A DNA stretch of 64,000 bases, taken from Ziziphus jujuba. Lineage: Eukaryota > Streptophyta > Magnoliopsida > Rosales > Rhamnaceae. The DNA is taken from positions 29,856,501-29,920,500 of the forward strand of contig NC_083380.1 in the NCBI RefSeq assembly GCF_031755915.1, given 5' to 3'. The position numbers were made by a program, and so were the translations under genes. The notes below the pieces were generated by a model. It saw only the letters and a list, made by a program, of their open reading frames with translations. It did no database searches and was not told where the DNA came from. The stretch's first letter is position 1; every line of letters starts with the position of its first letter. Below, in pieces: positions 21,481-36,476 of the stretch.

Positions 21481-24371
21481 AACGAAGTGTTTAAGTTTTA
21501 GTATGTTTTACGATGAGCCTTTTTTATTTTTAATAATGCTTTTAAATATTTAAAAATACTATTAAAAAGTAAAATTTTATTTAATTTATTTTAATTTAAT
21601 TAAAAATACTGTCATTTTATATTATCAATAGATTTTTTCAAAAGTATCGATTTTCAATGAGAGGAGGAAACTGGCAACAAGAAAGTAGAGAAGAATTATT
21701 GATAAATATGTCTAATTATCATCAATTAATATTGACAAACTATTAAAGTAGGTAAACAACATATAATTAAAAAAAAAAAGACATATTGATAAATGGCATT
21801 TTAAATTTATTTTTAGAAGGCCTTTTTCCTAATTCCAAAAAAAAATGTATATAATATTGTTTTTTATATATTATCATTTAAATACATAAAAAATAAAAAA
21901 TAATTTTATACAATATTCTAAATATCTAAAATATTCATAATTTATACAAACTAATTAAGCCAAAAATAATTTTTGTCTCTATAAATCAAACACTATTCTA
22001 CAAAAATTGGTTGTGACTAAAAAAGCACATTTGGATAAAACTGATAGTTATGGAAATTCTAAGGAATTTCTTTTCACTCGAAACGCTTTTGTACAACAAA
22101 AATATATATTTTTGAAATATTTTATTTTCGATCATATATTTCTAAATATATTTAAAATATTAATCATATGCTTTTGAATTTGATATGTTTATATTTAAAA
22201 ATGTCTAATCACATATTTTTTAATATATATGAAATATTTAGTTATATATTTCTAAACATACTTAGGATGTTCAATCTTATAATTTTGAATACATGTATAT
22301 TTATTTATTGTATATTCTTAATAATAATTTTAAATAAGAATAAAATATAAATTTATAATAAAATTATATAAAATTTATTTGATAATACAACTAAAAACTT
22401 TCTTTTATTTTTCAAATTAATTTAGTCACCCACTGCCAAAGATGACAAAGGGCTAATATTATTCATCTTCTTTAAAAAAATGATTCGCCTAAATACAACC
22501 TAAGTTTTCAAAAATGTTATCCAGATATCCACAGGTTTTGTAAAACTTCATTTTTCTTTCCTTTGATGTTTCATTCACACTATTTTTCAATTAATATCAT
22601 CACTCCAAATAGGGGCATAATTGAACTAAAAAGACAGGTCATTGTTTCCATCAAGTAGACGAGGCAGTTTCATAGGAAGTTGATGACAAAAGCCTATGAG
22701 AAAAACTTGGTACTTTTTGACTTTTTAAAAAGTTAAAACACCCTAATCGCTTTTATACCAAAGTGCCAATAATCCTAGAATTAGATAGTTGAGAGTCGTT
22801 TTGGTATGGAAGAGATTTTCCTCCAAACTTATATAAATGAAAATTTTTGAGGCACACTTTCTGGAAGATTACAATAACTGTTAATATTAATTTAAAACAT
22901 TTTGCAATTATTTGGAAATTGCGTACCCAAAAATTAATTTTGTATTTATATAATTGTTGATTATTTGAAAATGAAATTATAATACCAGTAGAGACAATTA
23001 TAATTTGAATTCCCAATCTTTTAAATACTTTCTCATATTTTGTTTTATATCTTGTGTTTTTTTTTTTTTTTTATATTAGATCTATGACGTAAATATTTTC
23101 CTGGCAATCCCTCTTAGTTCTTTTACCTCTCTATATGGGAAAAATAATTTTCAAGCTTGTTGCTTTGATCTGATTTAGTTACCAAGCAGTAGCATTTCTA
23201 TGGTTTTTCCCTTACTTCTGAGTTATTTTATGCTTCAGTGGCTCAATTCAGAGGCTAAATGGATAAAAGCTAACTATCCCTCTGTTGTTAGCATGATAAG
23301 TAACAAATGAGACCCTCATTTGAAAATTTCTCTAGAAATTGGTTTTTCCCTGTATTATTATTATTATTATTGAACAGTATTTCTGACCCTTTTAATTTTA
23401 AGCTTAAAGAAATACAGAGCACAACGGCTTTTTTATTTTTTATTTATTTTTTATTACAAACTTGAGAGATTGGAAATTTTATTCAGATTAAAAAGTTCGA
23501 AAATATATTCGTAGTGGATTTGTCACTGCCAAGCCTACCAAAAGAAATACAAACAACAGCAGCTAAAGAAGGCTAATCTATTGGAACATGAATATTTTAT
23601 GCAATACCCTCCAAATCCATAGAAATTAACTACTCTGTCTTCTTATGAGCTTTTTCTTTCTGATCTGGTCAATTCCTCTTTGGCAATGTCTTAAAGTGTA
23701 AAAAAGATGAATTAGAACTCCCATAGGAAGGACCCAAAAATAAATAAATAAATAAATAAATAAGGAAAAAGAAGAAGAAGAAGAAGAAAGAAAATCAAAT
23801 CTTTTTGTATTCTTATATACTAAGTTATGTTTTCGTTATAACTTTCTTTTAAACAATAATTGATTTATTATTATTTTTTAAATTTATATAATACAAAGTA
23901 AACTATTTCAACACTGATAGATCTTTCAAATTTTATGAATTTTAATAAATAAAATTAAGATTCTGTAATGTAATATTTCTTCTATAAACAATCTATTATA
24001 AAGTTGCTCAATTAAGAAGGTGATTTGTTTTTTTTTTGGGTGAACAAAAAAATGATTCATCGCCGAATAGCTGCTTAGGTCAACATACTATTACTAAGCC
24101 TGCCTTATGATGTGCATTTTTATGTTAATAATTTAGAGAGTATAACTTCTTCAAGAAAGAAATTTTAGGCGACAAATTGAAAAAATAGGCAAAAACTCAG
24201 GGATACCTTATAATTTTCCTGAAAGGGGTAGCATTGCAAAATAAGAAAATTTAAAAGGAAAGTTTATGTAATTTTCAAAACATACAAAGATATTAAAATT
24301 AACGGGGTGTTTAGTGAAATTAACAATTTTTAATTACCGGGTTGAGAGGTCGAAGGAGCTATTTGTAAAAA

Positions 24372-24411
<40 letters not shown>

Positions 24412-24580
24412 CACCATTTTTCTGATAGAAAAAGTGTCAGAAAGCGTTGAAAACGCGAAGGTGATCTGTAAAGAGGCCATTGTTGGGTGTCTGTGTTTTT
24501 GGGCTCCTTCCAGAGACTCCAAATCATCATTCTCTCTCTCTATGAATTTGGATTTCTCTTCGGCCTAAGACGACTCCACG
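21481..24580. other. AT-rich intergenic region upstream of COX10
   Basis: No gene is recognised. There are long AT-rich stretches between 21,500 and 22,400. A TAAA/GAAGAA simple-sequence block lies near 23745-23790, and an A run longer than 35 bases lies at about 24376-24410. The last 100 bases before 24581 are CT-rich, as expected for the COX10 leader. Confidence 0.5.
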
Positions 24581-27500
24581 ATGTGGAGGAACTCAATAGG
24601 TTTCTCTTCAAAAATCCTAGTCTCCCACAATTCGTACCTTTCTTCTTCCGCAGCAAACGGCGTCGTTCGGCCTCTGCTTCTCTCTCACTCTTACTCTCAT
24701 CCCTGCTCTTCTTCTACTTCTTCCTCATCTGAATCTATCAAACTAGGTTTTCCGCGATCCGATGGAATTCAAGGGGTTTCGGCCACTGTTGTCGATCTAT
24801 CATCCAAAGCCAGGGAAGCTGTGGACTTTGCTAGCCACTACGGCCGCTGCTATTGGGAGCTCTCCAAAGCTCGCCTCAGGTAACCAAAAAAAATTAAAAA
24901 ATAAAAAAAATCGATTTTTTTAATTGTTTTCTAAAAATAAGATTTTTCATGCTTTGGGAGTTTGATATCTGGGTTTCGTTGTTATTTTCTTAATATTCGT
25001 TTTTCTGTTCTGTTTGTTATATAATGGAAATGCCGTATTATAATTCTATGACCCACAAAAAAAAAAAAAAAAAAAAAAAACTTGATATGAAAAAGGAATT
25101 GAGAGGGATGAGATTGGTATTCTGGAAATACAAATAGTGCTTTGCCTTTTGAGGGGAAAAAAAATGAAGAATAGTGAAAGACGGATTATCAATGAATTTT
25201 TCCAAAGAAAGATTTGCGTGGAAAAGTATCGAGAGAATTAAAGAACCGATATCTTTTACCGTAAGAAATGTGAGAAATGAAAAATAGACAATGATGGATT
25301 TTCAATAAAGCTTCCTCATATTTTGATTCTCACACCCAGTAGTAATCCTCAACTCCCAATTTAGAGAGCCAAAATTTTGCACCGGCTCTTCCTTTTATAG
25401 ATTGAAACAAATCTTTAATTTTATAATTCCTCTTCCTTGCATTTAAGATGATTCATCTTCTTCTGTTATTGGGACTTGAAAAGCGAGTGTGTTTATTTTT
25501 ATGTTTATTTATTTTTTTATTTTTTTGTCATTTAAAACTTGTTTAGGAATTTGTATCTTACATTATTTTCCCTTCTTTCTAGCATGCTAGTTGTAGCAAC
25601 TTCTGGTACTGGATTTGTTCTTGGAAGTGGAAGTGCTGTTGATATGGCTGGACTTTGTTGGACTTGTGCTGGTACTATGATGGTTGCAGCATCTGCTAAC
25701 TCCTTAAATCAGGTTTTTCTCCTGAACAAAAACTTTTGTGTCCTGTTTTTGTTGCTTCTTGAACTCTGCAAATTTTCAGTATTTTAGTTTATCTATTACT
25801 CTGTTCATTTTAGTTTCACTGCCCAATGCTTATTAATATTTGTGCCTGAAGATACTATCAAGCCTAAGAAGCTTAAAGACAACTTGGGGACGTGGACACG
25901 GCATGTCATAAACAATAAAATAGAAAAACTCAAATATTAATTATAAAAAAGAAAAAAAATGAAAAATGAAAAATGAAAAAAGAAAGAAGAAAAACAATAA
26001 AGCATTGTAAAATGATCAAGTATTACACTTCTTATTAATTTTTGTGCAGGCCAATGGTTAAGACTTTCCTAGGAGCTTTATAGAAATAAGAATATACTTT
26101 TGTAGGTTCAGTTTTTGACCTCCACTCTACTATAGTTTCTTAATGCCATGAATTTCTTTCTCATCATATAAAATGAAGATAGCTTGGATTTTTCACCTGG
26201 GATTTATAAAGATATTGAAACTACAAGAGGATAATAGAACTGGTCCATGTGAAGAACTATAAAATTTTTGAAGTCTTATTTTTTTAAGACTAGAGATAGA
26301 TAATAGTAGTACCTTTTGGACCTACCACTGTAGTTCATGGTTAGAAGTTGGAATACCTCATTAGGTGGGATAGCAGGTAATAGACAAGAATTTCATAATA
26401 TGGTCACAGTATACTACATTAGAATTTCATGTTATGGTTGATCTTACTTAAGCAGTTTATCTCCCTTGGTTCTTTGTTTGTATGAGCAATTATTGATAGG
26501 ATCCTGTACTACTTTCTTTTAATCAATGGCTAGATTTATTTGGAATTTTCATTGAATATTTAGTTCTTTTATGTTATTAGGTATTTGAGAAGGAAAATGA
26601 TGCCAAAATGAAGAGAACGATGCAGAGACCACTGCCTTCAGGGCGCCTTACAATATCTCATGCTGTCACCTGGGCATCTACTGTAGGTTTAGCTGGCACT
26701 GCTTTATTGGCAAGCAAGGTGCCCAGATAAATTCTTACTGATTTTTCTTTTTTATGATTATGTGATGGGAATTTTTGAATCATAGAAACTGTTTGATTGG
26801 CTATGGGTTGAGGGACTAATGCTCAACTTTTATGACAAGGTTCTTGCAGGCTAATGTCTTGGCAGCTGGTCTTGCAGCTTCTAATTTGGTTCTTTATGCG
26901 TTTGTTTATACTCCCCTGAAGCAGATTCACCCAGTGAATACTTGGGTTGGGGCTATTGTTGGTGCTATTCCACCACTTCTAGGGTAATTTTCGTTTGGCT
27001 GCATCTTTGTTAGTGGAATTTTAAATCCTACTAATTTTTTTTAATGGTTTTGAGTTTGAGTGCACACAATTTTCTCAACTGCCGATGGAACATTCTTATA
27101 TCTATTATGCATTTGTTCCTCTCTCCTTCTGTAATAGAGTATTTAAGATCTATGATTATCTATTGTGCATTCATTTGAAAGTGAGTATGATGGTGCATTT
27201 ACATTAATTGTATTAAAATAACTGCTGCATGAGGAGTTAAGCACTGAGGGAATAATAATAGTTTTTTAAAATCACAAGTGGCAATGTAAAATGTAAAAGT
27301 GATTTTACGTATTTTAAATATCCTTCCCCTCTTAATTAGTTTATTAAATGGTTTTTGTGAGATAGTAGTGGACCATGCCCTACTTGATTTAAGTTATTAA
27401 CCGAGAACTAACAATTCATGTTGGTAGCTCATGCATATCTGCCTTTCAGGTGGGCTGCAGCTTCTGGACAGGTTTCACTTAATGGAATGATTCTCCCAGC

Positions 27501-29055
27501 TGCTCTCTACTTTTGGCAAATACCCCATTTTATGGCCCTTGCATACTTATGTCGCAATGACTATGCTGCGGGAGGGTATGCATCTGCTTTCATATGAAGT
27601 TTCAATGTATGATAGTAGTTGGTGTCTTCAGAGTTGGTCATCAATCTCTTGCAAGGCCATAATTTCTTCTTGCATCAGTTGCACTCATCCATCTGCTGCA
27701 TGGGAAAATGTTGCATAAGAGAAGTTTCCCTGACTGCATTTAACTGCATGATATTTTGCTTTACACATTTACAGTGCTAGGGAAATATTCAATAACGAGC
27801 CATGGGTTGTTGTACATAGATTTATCCTGGTGACACAATCCCTAAGAGTACTGAGTGCAAACGGATTGAATATTTTGGAAACCCTTTTTGAATGTTCTAA
27901 AAAGTGATGTATTGGAATTAGGAAGTTATGCCTAGTTCAATCCTCCAGATATATAATATTTATCTTGTATATATGGGGAGTGGTCCAGAGTTTCTTTATG
28001 ATGTTTCTCTTCGCTTACAGTTTCTCATTTGTTGTGCATTCAGGTTTAGGATGTTCTCTCTTGCTGATGCTTCCGGTCAGAGAACAGCCTCAGTGGCTTT
28101 ACGGAACTGTCTCTATCTTATCCCTTTGGGGTTCTTAGCCTATGATTGTGAGTTAAAAGATTCCCAAAAAATAATTGTTAGCAATTTTTTTATTTTATTT
28201 TTATTTTTCATTGGGAAAATTAAGTGAACACCCCATGTGCTTTGTACTCTTTTCTGGGTCTACCTTTGTATTTTCAGAAGTTTCAGTTAGTCAGTTGACA
28301 CGGTTTTCCCAAATTTCAAAATTACCCTTCTTTAAATTGTGCGCAAGTTTCATTTTTAAGTTAAAAGTTGTCATTTCGCAGAAAATATGTGTTGGCTAAC
28401 AGAAAAGCAGACTGATGAATGGGCTCAAAAGATTTTGAATGTAGTAGGATGTAATTATAACTTATGGGAATACACAAATGTAGAATTGAATGAAATGCAA
28501 AACACAGGGAAATAACTGTAATTTTAAGCCTTTAAACTTTGTTTCTTGATCCATTTTTGCTTTCTATTTTTAAGTTATTCTTGCAATGCTATGAACTATT
28601 CGATGAAATCACTGTGATCCTTAATTTGAGAAAGCATGTTTTTCTTCCCTTATTGTGTTCTTACTGCAGAAACATCTCATTTTTTCATTTACGTCTCTGA
28701 ATCAGGGGGTTTGACGTCTAGTTGGTTTTGCCTTGAATCTACTGCCCTAACCCTTGCAATAAGTGCTACAGCATTCTCATTTTACCGAGACCGTACCATA
28801 CAAAAAGCAAGGAAGATGTTTTATGCTAGTCTTCTGTATCTTCCGGTGTTCATGTCGGGAATTTTGTTTCACCGTCAGTCTGACGAGCAAACTATTGCAG
28901 AAGACAATTTAGATAGTAACCTAGATTTATCATCCTTGCAAGAGACTGAGACCGTCAAGCGGAAGAACAAGAGCAAACAAGCGCGGCCACCAGTTGCTTA
29001 TGCCTCTGTTGCTCCATTTCCTTTTCTCCCTGCTCCTTCTTATGTTGCTTCTTGA
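24581..29055 (+). CDS. COX10: Protoheme IX farnesyltransferase, mitochondrial (heme O synthase)
   Basis: Seven exons: 24581-24879, 25583-25712, 26581-26718, 26850-26983, 27450-27575, 28044-28147 and 28706-29055. All introns are GT-AG, phases agree and the total gives 426 residues, close to plant COX10. The enzyme is a UbiA-family prenyltransferase of the mitochondrial inner membrane that adds farnesyl to protoheme, giving heme O for cytochrome c oxidase. The N terminus ([18 protein letters not shown], Ser-rich, few acids) fits a mitochondrial presequence. The first prenyl-diphosphate-binding motif is at residues 139-165 ([15 protein letters not shown] and [10 protein letters not shown]). The second is near residues 268-288 ([20 protein letters not shown]). 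Hydrophobic helices fill the spaces between. The C-terminal tail is hydrophilic and varies between species. No stops or frameshifts were found. Confidence 0.96.
25966..26254 (+). repeat. Copy 2 of the roughly 290-bp interspersed repeat, inside COX10 intron 2
   Basis: This copy matches 18895-19187 along its whole length. It lies in the 868-bp intron between COX10 exons 2 and 3. Outside the repeat the two loci do not match, so this is a dispersed repeat and not a larger duplication. Confidence 0.8.
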
Positions 29056-30946
29056 TAAAGTCTGTTAGATTTTTGTACCATGGTTCATAATGATAATAAG
29101 GTTAAAGATTTTGCTATCGAAGCATTTTGTTATTGCTTTGATTAGACCAGTTCGGCTTGTTTTGTTAGCAACATCGTGTTTGGTGTTTATATGTCTTAAC
29201 ATTAAATGAGAAATGTATTCTTTTGAAGAGTAAAATAATGCAACTGATTCTTATTTATGTCATTTTCTGCTGTTGACTCATCGTTACTTTTGACATGTAA
29301 AATTAAAGTAACATGTAAAATTACAGAGTGGTGTTTTGTATAAGTAAAGGAAAGGTGTCAAGTATTAAATTATAAGTAATTATGAGGATGTATTTTATAA
29401 TTATCTTCTTTAATCTTAATTTTAATCTCTCTTTTAGTGATATCTAATCCGTTTTTATTAATGATACAATGGGCATTTTTGGGAGATCCTGCAATTAAAG
29501 TTGTGTCCCTTCTATTTGAATAAATGTTCATAAAGGCATAAATTCTATGTTCCTAAATGGCATCATTTATGAACTGATTCCATATTTTCTCTGGGGAATA
29601 ATTTTGTCCATAAAAAGCGAAATGAACAAAGCATTTCCGGTCAAACTTAAATTACCTCTCCAACTGTCCATTTGTTTAAAAAAAAAATTTCTTTTTTTCT
29701 TTTTAAAATAAAGATTTGTAAAACTATTATTTTAGCAAAATCAATATCTTTTAAGTTTTTATACCTTTTTTCCACCCTAACGATATGGTTGCAACCGTAT
29801 AGTTTAGACTAATTAATTATGTTTTTAAAAAATTGAACTCAAGAAATTTGATACGCAATGATCAAAAAATAAATAATTTTTTTTTTTTTTTGATAATGCT
29901 AATATTTTACATGCTTGCCATATTTGGTCACTCTTGAGTCACCATCTTAACTTAAAACTTTTTAAGTCCATAAATGGTGAATAATGATTTCCTTGTGATT
30001 CTAGTAAAATGAATAAACTTTTTGCAAGGATAAAAGGGGAAAAAACCATGGGCAAAAAGTGTAAAACATGATTGTGTTTGCGACACATATCTAATAGAAA
30101 TTGTGGAAGAATCTCCAGAAAAGAAAAAAAGAGAACTTATTCTTTTGCTAAACAGAATGGGTTTTCAAAAAAGTAAGAACAAAGAGAAAAAAAGCAAGAA
30201 CAATTTAAGATAATAAACTAACCGATTAACTACAAATTTCAAATGGGACAAATTCATTAATGGTGGATAATATTCATGCTTAACGATAAAGCCAAGAATT
30301 TCACCCCCCAAAAAAAAAAAAAAAAAAAACCTATAAAGCCATGAACCTAAGCATAATATGCACAAAATTTACTTTGCATATTCAGTTCACGCTCAATATT
30401 TTTTGTGTAGAAACTACTCGGGTAAATTTATTTGTACTAATCCAGGTTTTATATAAAATAAAACAAATAGTTTCTAGTAATTCCTTTACTTATATAAAAC
30501 AACTTCAACAAATAAGTATTAAAAAAAAAAAAAAACCAAATAGTAAAGAAAAATAAAAAACAAAATAATATACAGTTAAAAATTTATCTAAAACCGTCAA
30601 AATGGATTCGTTTTGTCACCACAAACTGTATGTTAACACTGCTGAGAAATTCCCATATACACGGAAAAATATATGCTACGCCCACTTCCATCCAAACCTT
30701 ATCAAATAATATTTCGTACTGACACTCTTCCCCCATTTATTGCTCTCACTCTTTATTGTTTTTGGCTCTCATTTTCCATCGCTTTCCTTCAACCTGGAAA
30801 CTGTTTGTTTCCCGAGAAAAAAAAATTAAAAAAAAAAACCAGTTAGACAAATCTATCTATCTATATATATATAATAGATAACAGATCAGGCAGAGCTTAA
30901 TTAGCTTATATATTTGTTGTAAAGGGATAAATTTAAAAGTACAAAA
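29056..30946. other. COX10 3' flank and upstream region of the K+ channel gene
   Basis: No gene is recognised. An AATGATAATAAGG stretch at about 29090 may be part of the COX10 3' UTR. The stretch 30590-30946 before the channel ATG contains CT-rich tracts and a TATATATATATAA run at about 30861-30873, which might act as a TATA element. Confidence 0.45.
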
Positions 30947-33102
30947 ATGGAGGTAGAGAGGAGAAGATCGAGAGAAGATGGGGATGAGGAATCTGAAGAC
31001 GACGAAGTGTTTGAGGTTGGTAAGGACGATGAAGTGAGAGTGAGATGGAGTAAACAAGAATGGTGGAAAAGGAGATTTCCATTGTTGATGAGGATGGAGT
31101 CTGGAGTCAGTGGATCAGTCGCAGGAGACTCCACTGGTTTCACTTTCAGGAACAATGCTCGCACCGTTTCTTCCACTTTGGACCGCTTTGTTATTCATCC
31201 TGATAACTGGTAATTTTTCAGTTTTAGTATTATTATTATTATTATTATTTTTAAGTTTTTACTATAATTTTTTTTTTCTCTCTTTTACAACTCTATTTAT
31301 TTATTTGTTTATTTTTCTTTTCTGGTAAAAAACAGTAGTGGACCACTTGGAGTACAACATATTAAAAAATTATCCCTTTTTAAAAAAAAAATAATTATCA
31401 ATAATATAACCTCTCTCTATAATAATATGATATCTATATTTATATGGTTGCTTTTTATTGGATGATGTCGAAACTTTTTCTTACGTTGTGGAATTTCATG
31501 TAATCCACATGTGATTAAATTAGTAACATAATCTGTCCAATTTTTAGCCAAAATTAAAAAAAAACACAATCTGTGCAATATCACCTAATAAAATATTTCT
31601 TCATATATATATATATATATTTGATCTCCTATAAATTAGTTATTTCTCAACAAAATTATCTCTTAACTAGATTTTTAATTTTCAATTATTGATTGACTTT
31701 TCACTCATATGCTATATGCTATATTATCATTTTTTTTATATATATTATAATTGTTAATTAATTAGTTATTATTGTTAAATAATATTGCGAATAGAAAAAT
31801 TCGTAGTCAAAAAATTATTTTTAAAAAATAATGATTTTAGTACCGGAATAGTTAACTATTTTATTGATTGTCTTTCTATAAATATAACCTTTTAATAATT
31901 TATTTTATTTTTTGGCACCATATCATTAGCTAAATTTTAAAACAAAAAATGTTCTCGCCAAAAAAAAAAATAATAATAAAAATAAAAATGAAACTAACAC
32001 TCTATGATATAGACACGTGGCACTTTTTGGGCGCCAAGATCCCAACTGACCGTTTGTGTGAAACTTGGGTAAAAAAAAATCAGGTGGTACGTGGCATGGA
32101 CCCATTTCATTCTGATATGGGCAGTCTACTCTTCATTCTTCACTCCATTGGAGTTCGGCTTCTTCAGAGGACTGCCGGAAAATCTTTTCCTTCTCGACAT
32201 TGCTGGCCAGATTGCTTTCCTCATCGACATTGTTGTTCGCTTCTTCGTTGCCTACAGAGACCTTCACTCGCATCGCATAGTCTATGATCGAAAACTCATT
32301 GCTTTTAGGTCCTTATTATTCCATCATCTTTCTAGCTCTTACATGGATTTTAATTTTTTTTTTTTTTTTTAAGAATTTGTTGCTTGTTTTGTCAATTTCA
32401 GGTACTTGAGGTCTAGGTTTACTGTTGATTTATTGGGATGTCTACCTTGGGATGCTATCTACAAGGTAAATTTCTCTATAAATGTTTATTTGAACCTTTT
32501 TTTTCGTTCAAAGTATATCATAGAGGGTTCATCTTTTTTGACACAAAATTGGATATTAAGCATGAGACTTTTTATTAAATTTGGTTTGTATTTAAATTTG
32601 GTTTTTATCCAAGTACATACGTTCACATTAATATGATAACACAACCTTAATAGCTCTACGTTTTGTTGATATTGATTGACCCACTTGTTGTGACCAGGCT
32701 TCAGGAAGAGAAGAGGTAGTAAGGTACCTATTATGGATTAGGCTAAGTCGAGCTCTGAGAGTGACAGAGTTTTTCGAGAAGTTGGAAAAAGATATCAGGA
32801 TTAATTACCTGTTTACAAGAATTACAAAACTTTTTGTTGTTGAGCTTTACTGTACACATGCAGCTGCTTGCTTCTTTTATTATCTTGCTACCACTTTGCC
32901 TCCAGTAAAGGAAGGATACACATGGATAGGAAGTTTAAAGATGGGTGACTACAGCTATACCCATTTTAGAGAAATTGATCTTTGGAAGCGTTACATAACA
33001 TCGCTCTATTTCGCTGTTGTTACTATGGCAACTGTTGGTAAGCTTCTTTTCTTATGTTTCATGCAACTAAATATGTGAGTTTAATTTTAAAGTGCACCCC
33101 TT

Positions 33103-33133
<31 letters not shown>

Positions 33134-34901
33134 TTTGGTGCCTTCTCATTGTTTAGTCTGGTTTCTGATATTTGCACCCATAGAGTCAAAAGTGAATAAT
33201 TGAAATTGAAATACTTTTTGTGATTCAGAACTAAGTAATATAATGGGATGTCAATAGATTGGACCCAAGAATTTGCAGGATCCAAGTTTGGATCTTATCT
33301 TTAGGAGATTTATTGCGCCAAACTTATAAATCATTCTACAATAGCTTATGTCTTGAAGAAAGTTTAATTATCCATTGAAGCTGCTGATGCTACTCTTATG
33401 CATAGTTCAATCAAATTTTTGTAGTTTGATACACTATAACATGAACTTATTCCTGAGATTCATTCAAATTTTTGTAGTTTGATACACTATGCATAATTTG
33501 AGTAGTGGTTTTTGTTCTTGATGTAAAATTCCCTGAGGTTCAGTATAGTTTTGTGTTCGATTTGAGATTATAGGCCCATTTTTAATTGATAAAAGTTTAT
33601 GTTGGAAACGTTTTGGTAGGCCTTGTAAATGCGTAGCTTGATATATACAATCTGTGTTACTTGTATCATTATTGGATTGATGTAAAATGTTTATTGATTG
33701 AGTGATTTTGATTTTCTTATTTCTGCAGGTTATGGAGAGATTCACGCTGTCAACATTAGGGAAATGATATTCATCATGTTTTATGTCTCATTTGATATGA
33801 TTCTTGGTGCTTATCTGGTTGGTAACATTGCAGCATTGATAGTAAAAGGATCAAAAACGGAAAGGTTTAGAGACAAGATGGCTGAACTGACAAGGTACAT
33901 GAATAAAAACAGTCTTGAGAAGAAGATGACTAGGGACATCAAAAGACATATGAGATTACAGTTTGATCGCCGCTATACTGAGGCTTCTGTTCTCAAGGAT
34001 ATTCCTGCCTCTATTCAAACTAAGGTATTGACTTATTCCCTCAATTTATAGGCACATTGGAAACTTGCAATATAAAATTTTATTAAATTATATGTTTTAC
34101 TTCCATTCTGTGTTGCTTATGATGTCTTCCTTACATTGCATACTAGTTTGTCCTGTTTCTAACTCTGCGAGTGTCTGATAGTGCTATACTATATCTGTAT
34201 TAGAACTATTATTTCTTCTCTGCAGATTTTTCAGAACTTATATGAGCCATTCATCAAAGAAGTTCCTCTTTTTAAAGGTTGCTCTCCAGGATTCATTATG
34301 CAAATTGTAAGCAATTTCTATTTTTCCCTTGGATCATGATAGTTAAGCAGTAAAAACATTGCCTCAAAATTGTCTAATGACTCTTGCAAGACATTATAAA
34401 AGCTATTTTCCTGTTTTCTCTACTTATTTTTTTAAATGTACTCAATTATTATATAGAATTTACCGTTTGAACTTTGACAAAATTGAATTCCTAGCCTGCA
34501 CAAATAGAATATTTATTAAAGTAAACGTCTCTAGAATTTGTGAAATTTTTTTCAGGGGACTGCACATGCTTCATTCCTAATTCGTTTTAACTTTACCTTG
34601 TTATTCTTGAAATACAAGCCGTAAAGGTAGTAAAACTAACTGGTCTCTGTTTGTACAGTTGTAACATAGGTAATCTTTAAGTTCATGTTCATGCATTCAA
34701 ACAAAAACGGTGACATATTAGAAGTTTACTTGTCTGGAAACAAATCTTATTTATGCTTCTTCTTTATCAGGCAACAAAAGTTCATGAGGAGTTTTTCCTC
34801 CCAAACGAAGTGGTCATAGAGCAGGGAAGTGTAGTAGATCAGCTTTACATTGTATGCCATGGTGAGCTGGTATGACTATTGTTTCATTTCAAATGTAACA
34901 A

Positions 34902-34933
<32 letters not shown>

Positions 34934-36445
34934 CAATTTTATCCATGCACTTGTTTATTCTTTTAGGAAAGGGAAAAGAAGAGTTTTCTCTATGCTTACT
35001 CTACTTTTCTACTATTAAGTGTAATAGTTTTTGATAACGCCTCCAGGATGAGGTTGGAAAGGGTGAAGGAAATGTACCTGAAGAGTTACATGCGCATCTT
35101 GGAGCCTTCAGCTCATTTGGCGAGGTCTCATTTCTTTGCAACTCCCCTCAGCGTTATAATGTTGTGGTTCGCGAACTCTGCAGGGTTTTGCGGATTGATA
35201 AGCAATCCTTTATAGAAATCCTAGGGATATACTTTGTAGACGGGCGAATTGTCTTGAACAACCTTCTTGAGGTAAACGACTATCTGCTTTTTATTCTTCT
35301 GCTACTTTGGAAACTGGAAAGATTACTGTTTTATACAATTCATATTTTGTTGAATTGGCTAGTCTCATTTTGACACTTCCTCTCAACTGACAGGGTAAAG
35401 ACTCCACCATCCGGAAGAAGCTTTTGGAATCAGATATTACACTCTATATTGGAATTCATGAACTAGAATTTGCTTTGAGGGTTAACTGTGCTGCCTATGT
35501 TGGTGATCTTTATCGAGTAAAACGTTTGATTGGAGCTGGAGCAGATCCAAAAAAGACAGATTATGATGGAAGATCACCTTTGGTATGAACTCTAAACAAC
35601 ATATTACAGAAAGTTCTAGAATAAATTAGAGCAAAATGAGGTTGGAAAATACCCGAATAAACCAAGTAACCTAACCAATTAAACTCAATCTAACTTGGTT
35701 GGACAGTGTATTCCGGTTGGTTTGCGTAAACGATATCCATTTCAACATTGGTAGGTTCAGTTAAAATTCTAGTTCATGATGCCCAAGTTATTGTTTTTGA
35801 CAGCACGTTTCTGCATCCAAAGGATATGAAGATATTACTGCTTTCCTAATTGATCAAGGAGTGGATGTCAACATGTCAGGTTAGCTTAAAGAGCATATGA
35901 TATAATTCTTGTCCTTGCTCGTTTCCTAAGAATCTTCCAACTAATGATTCACTGTGAAAAGAAATCTCTAGTAACTAATATTTATGTTGTATCTAGATAA
36001 GTTTGGAAACACTCCCTTGATCGATGCCATCAAGAATGGTCATGATCAAGTAGCCTCCTTACTCGCCAAGGCAGGGGCAACACTTACCTTCGATGATACT
36101 GGTGGTTTTCTCTGCAATACTGTAATGAAAAGAGATTTGGATCTTCTTAAAAGGGTTTTGGCTAATGACATCAATCCAAATGCCAAGAATTATGATCTTA
36201 GAACACCACTGCACATAGCTGCTTCAGAAGGGTTATATACAATGGCAGAATTACTTCTAAGTGCAGGAGCAAGTGTCCTAGCAAAAGACAGGTAGAATCT
36301 GCATTGAAAATCAACAAAAATTAGTTCTTAAAAATCACATATATCTTGTCCTACATTGAAAATTTTTGTGTGATTTGACTGCAGAATGTAATTTTACTTA
36401 CATTGAAGCTCCTTTTCTTTTCTTTTCTTTTCTTTCTTTCTTTCT

Positions 36446-36476
<31 letters not shown>

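Noticed and set aside
23400..23600. Possible minus-strand LINE or gene 3' end with a GAATAAAAT signal
   Set aside because: Only a vague resemblance in composition; no coding motif or tail could be confirmed.
24314..24568. 84-codon frame with a poly-Lys run upstream of COX10
   Set aside because: The run comes from an A homopolymer, and the frame overlaps the COX10 leader without any homology.
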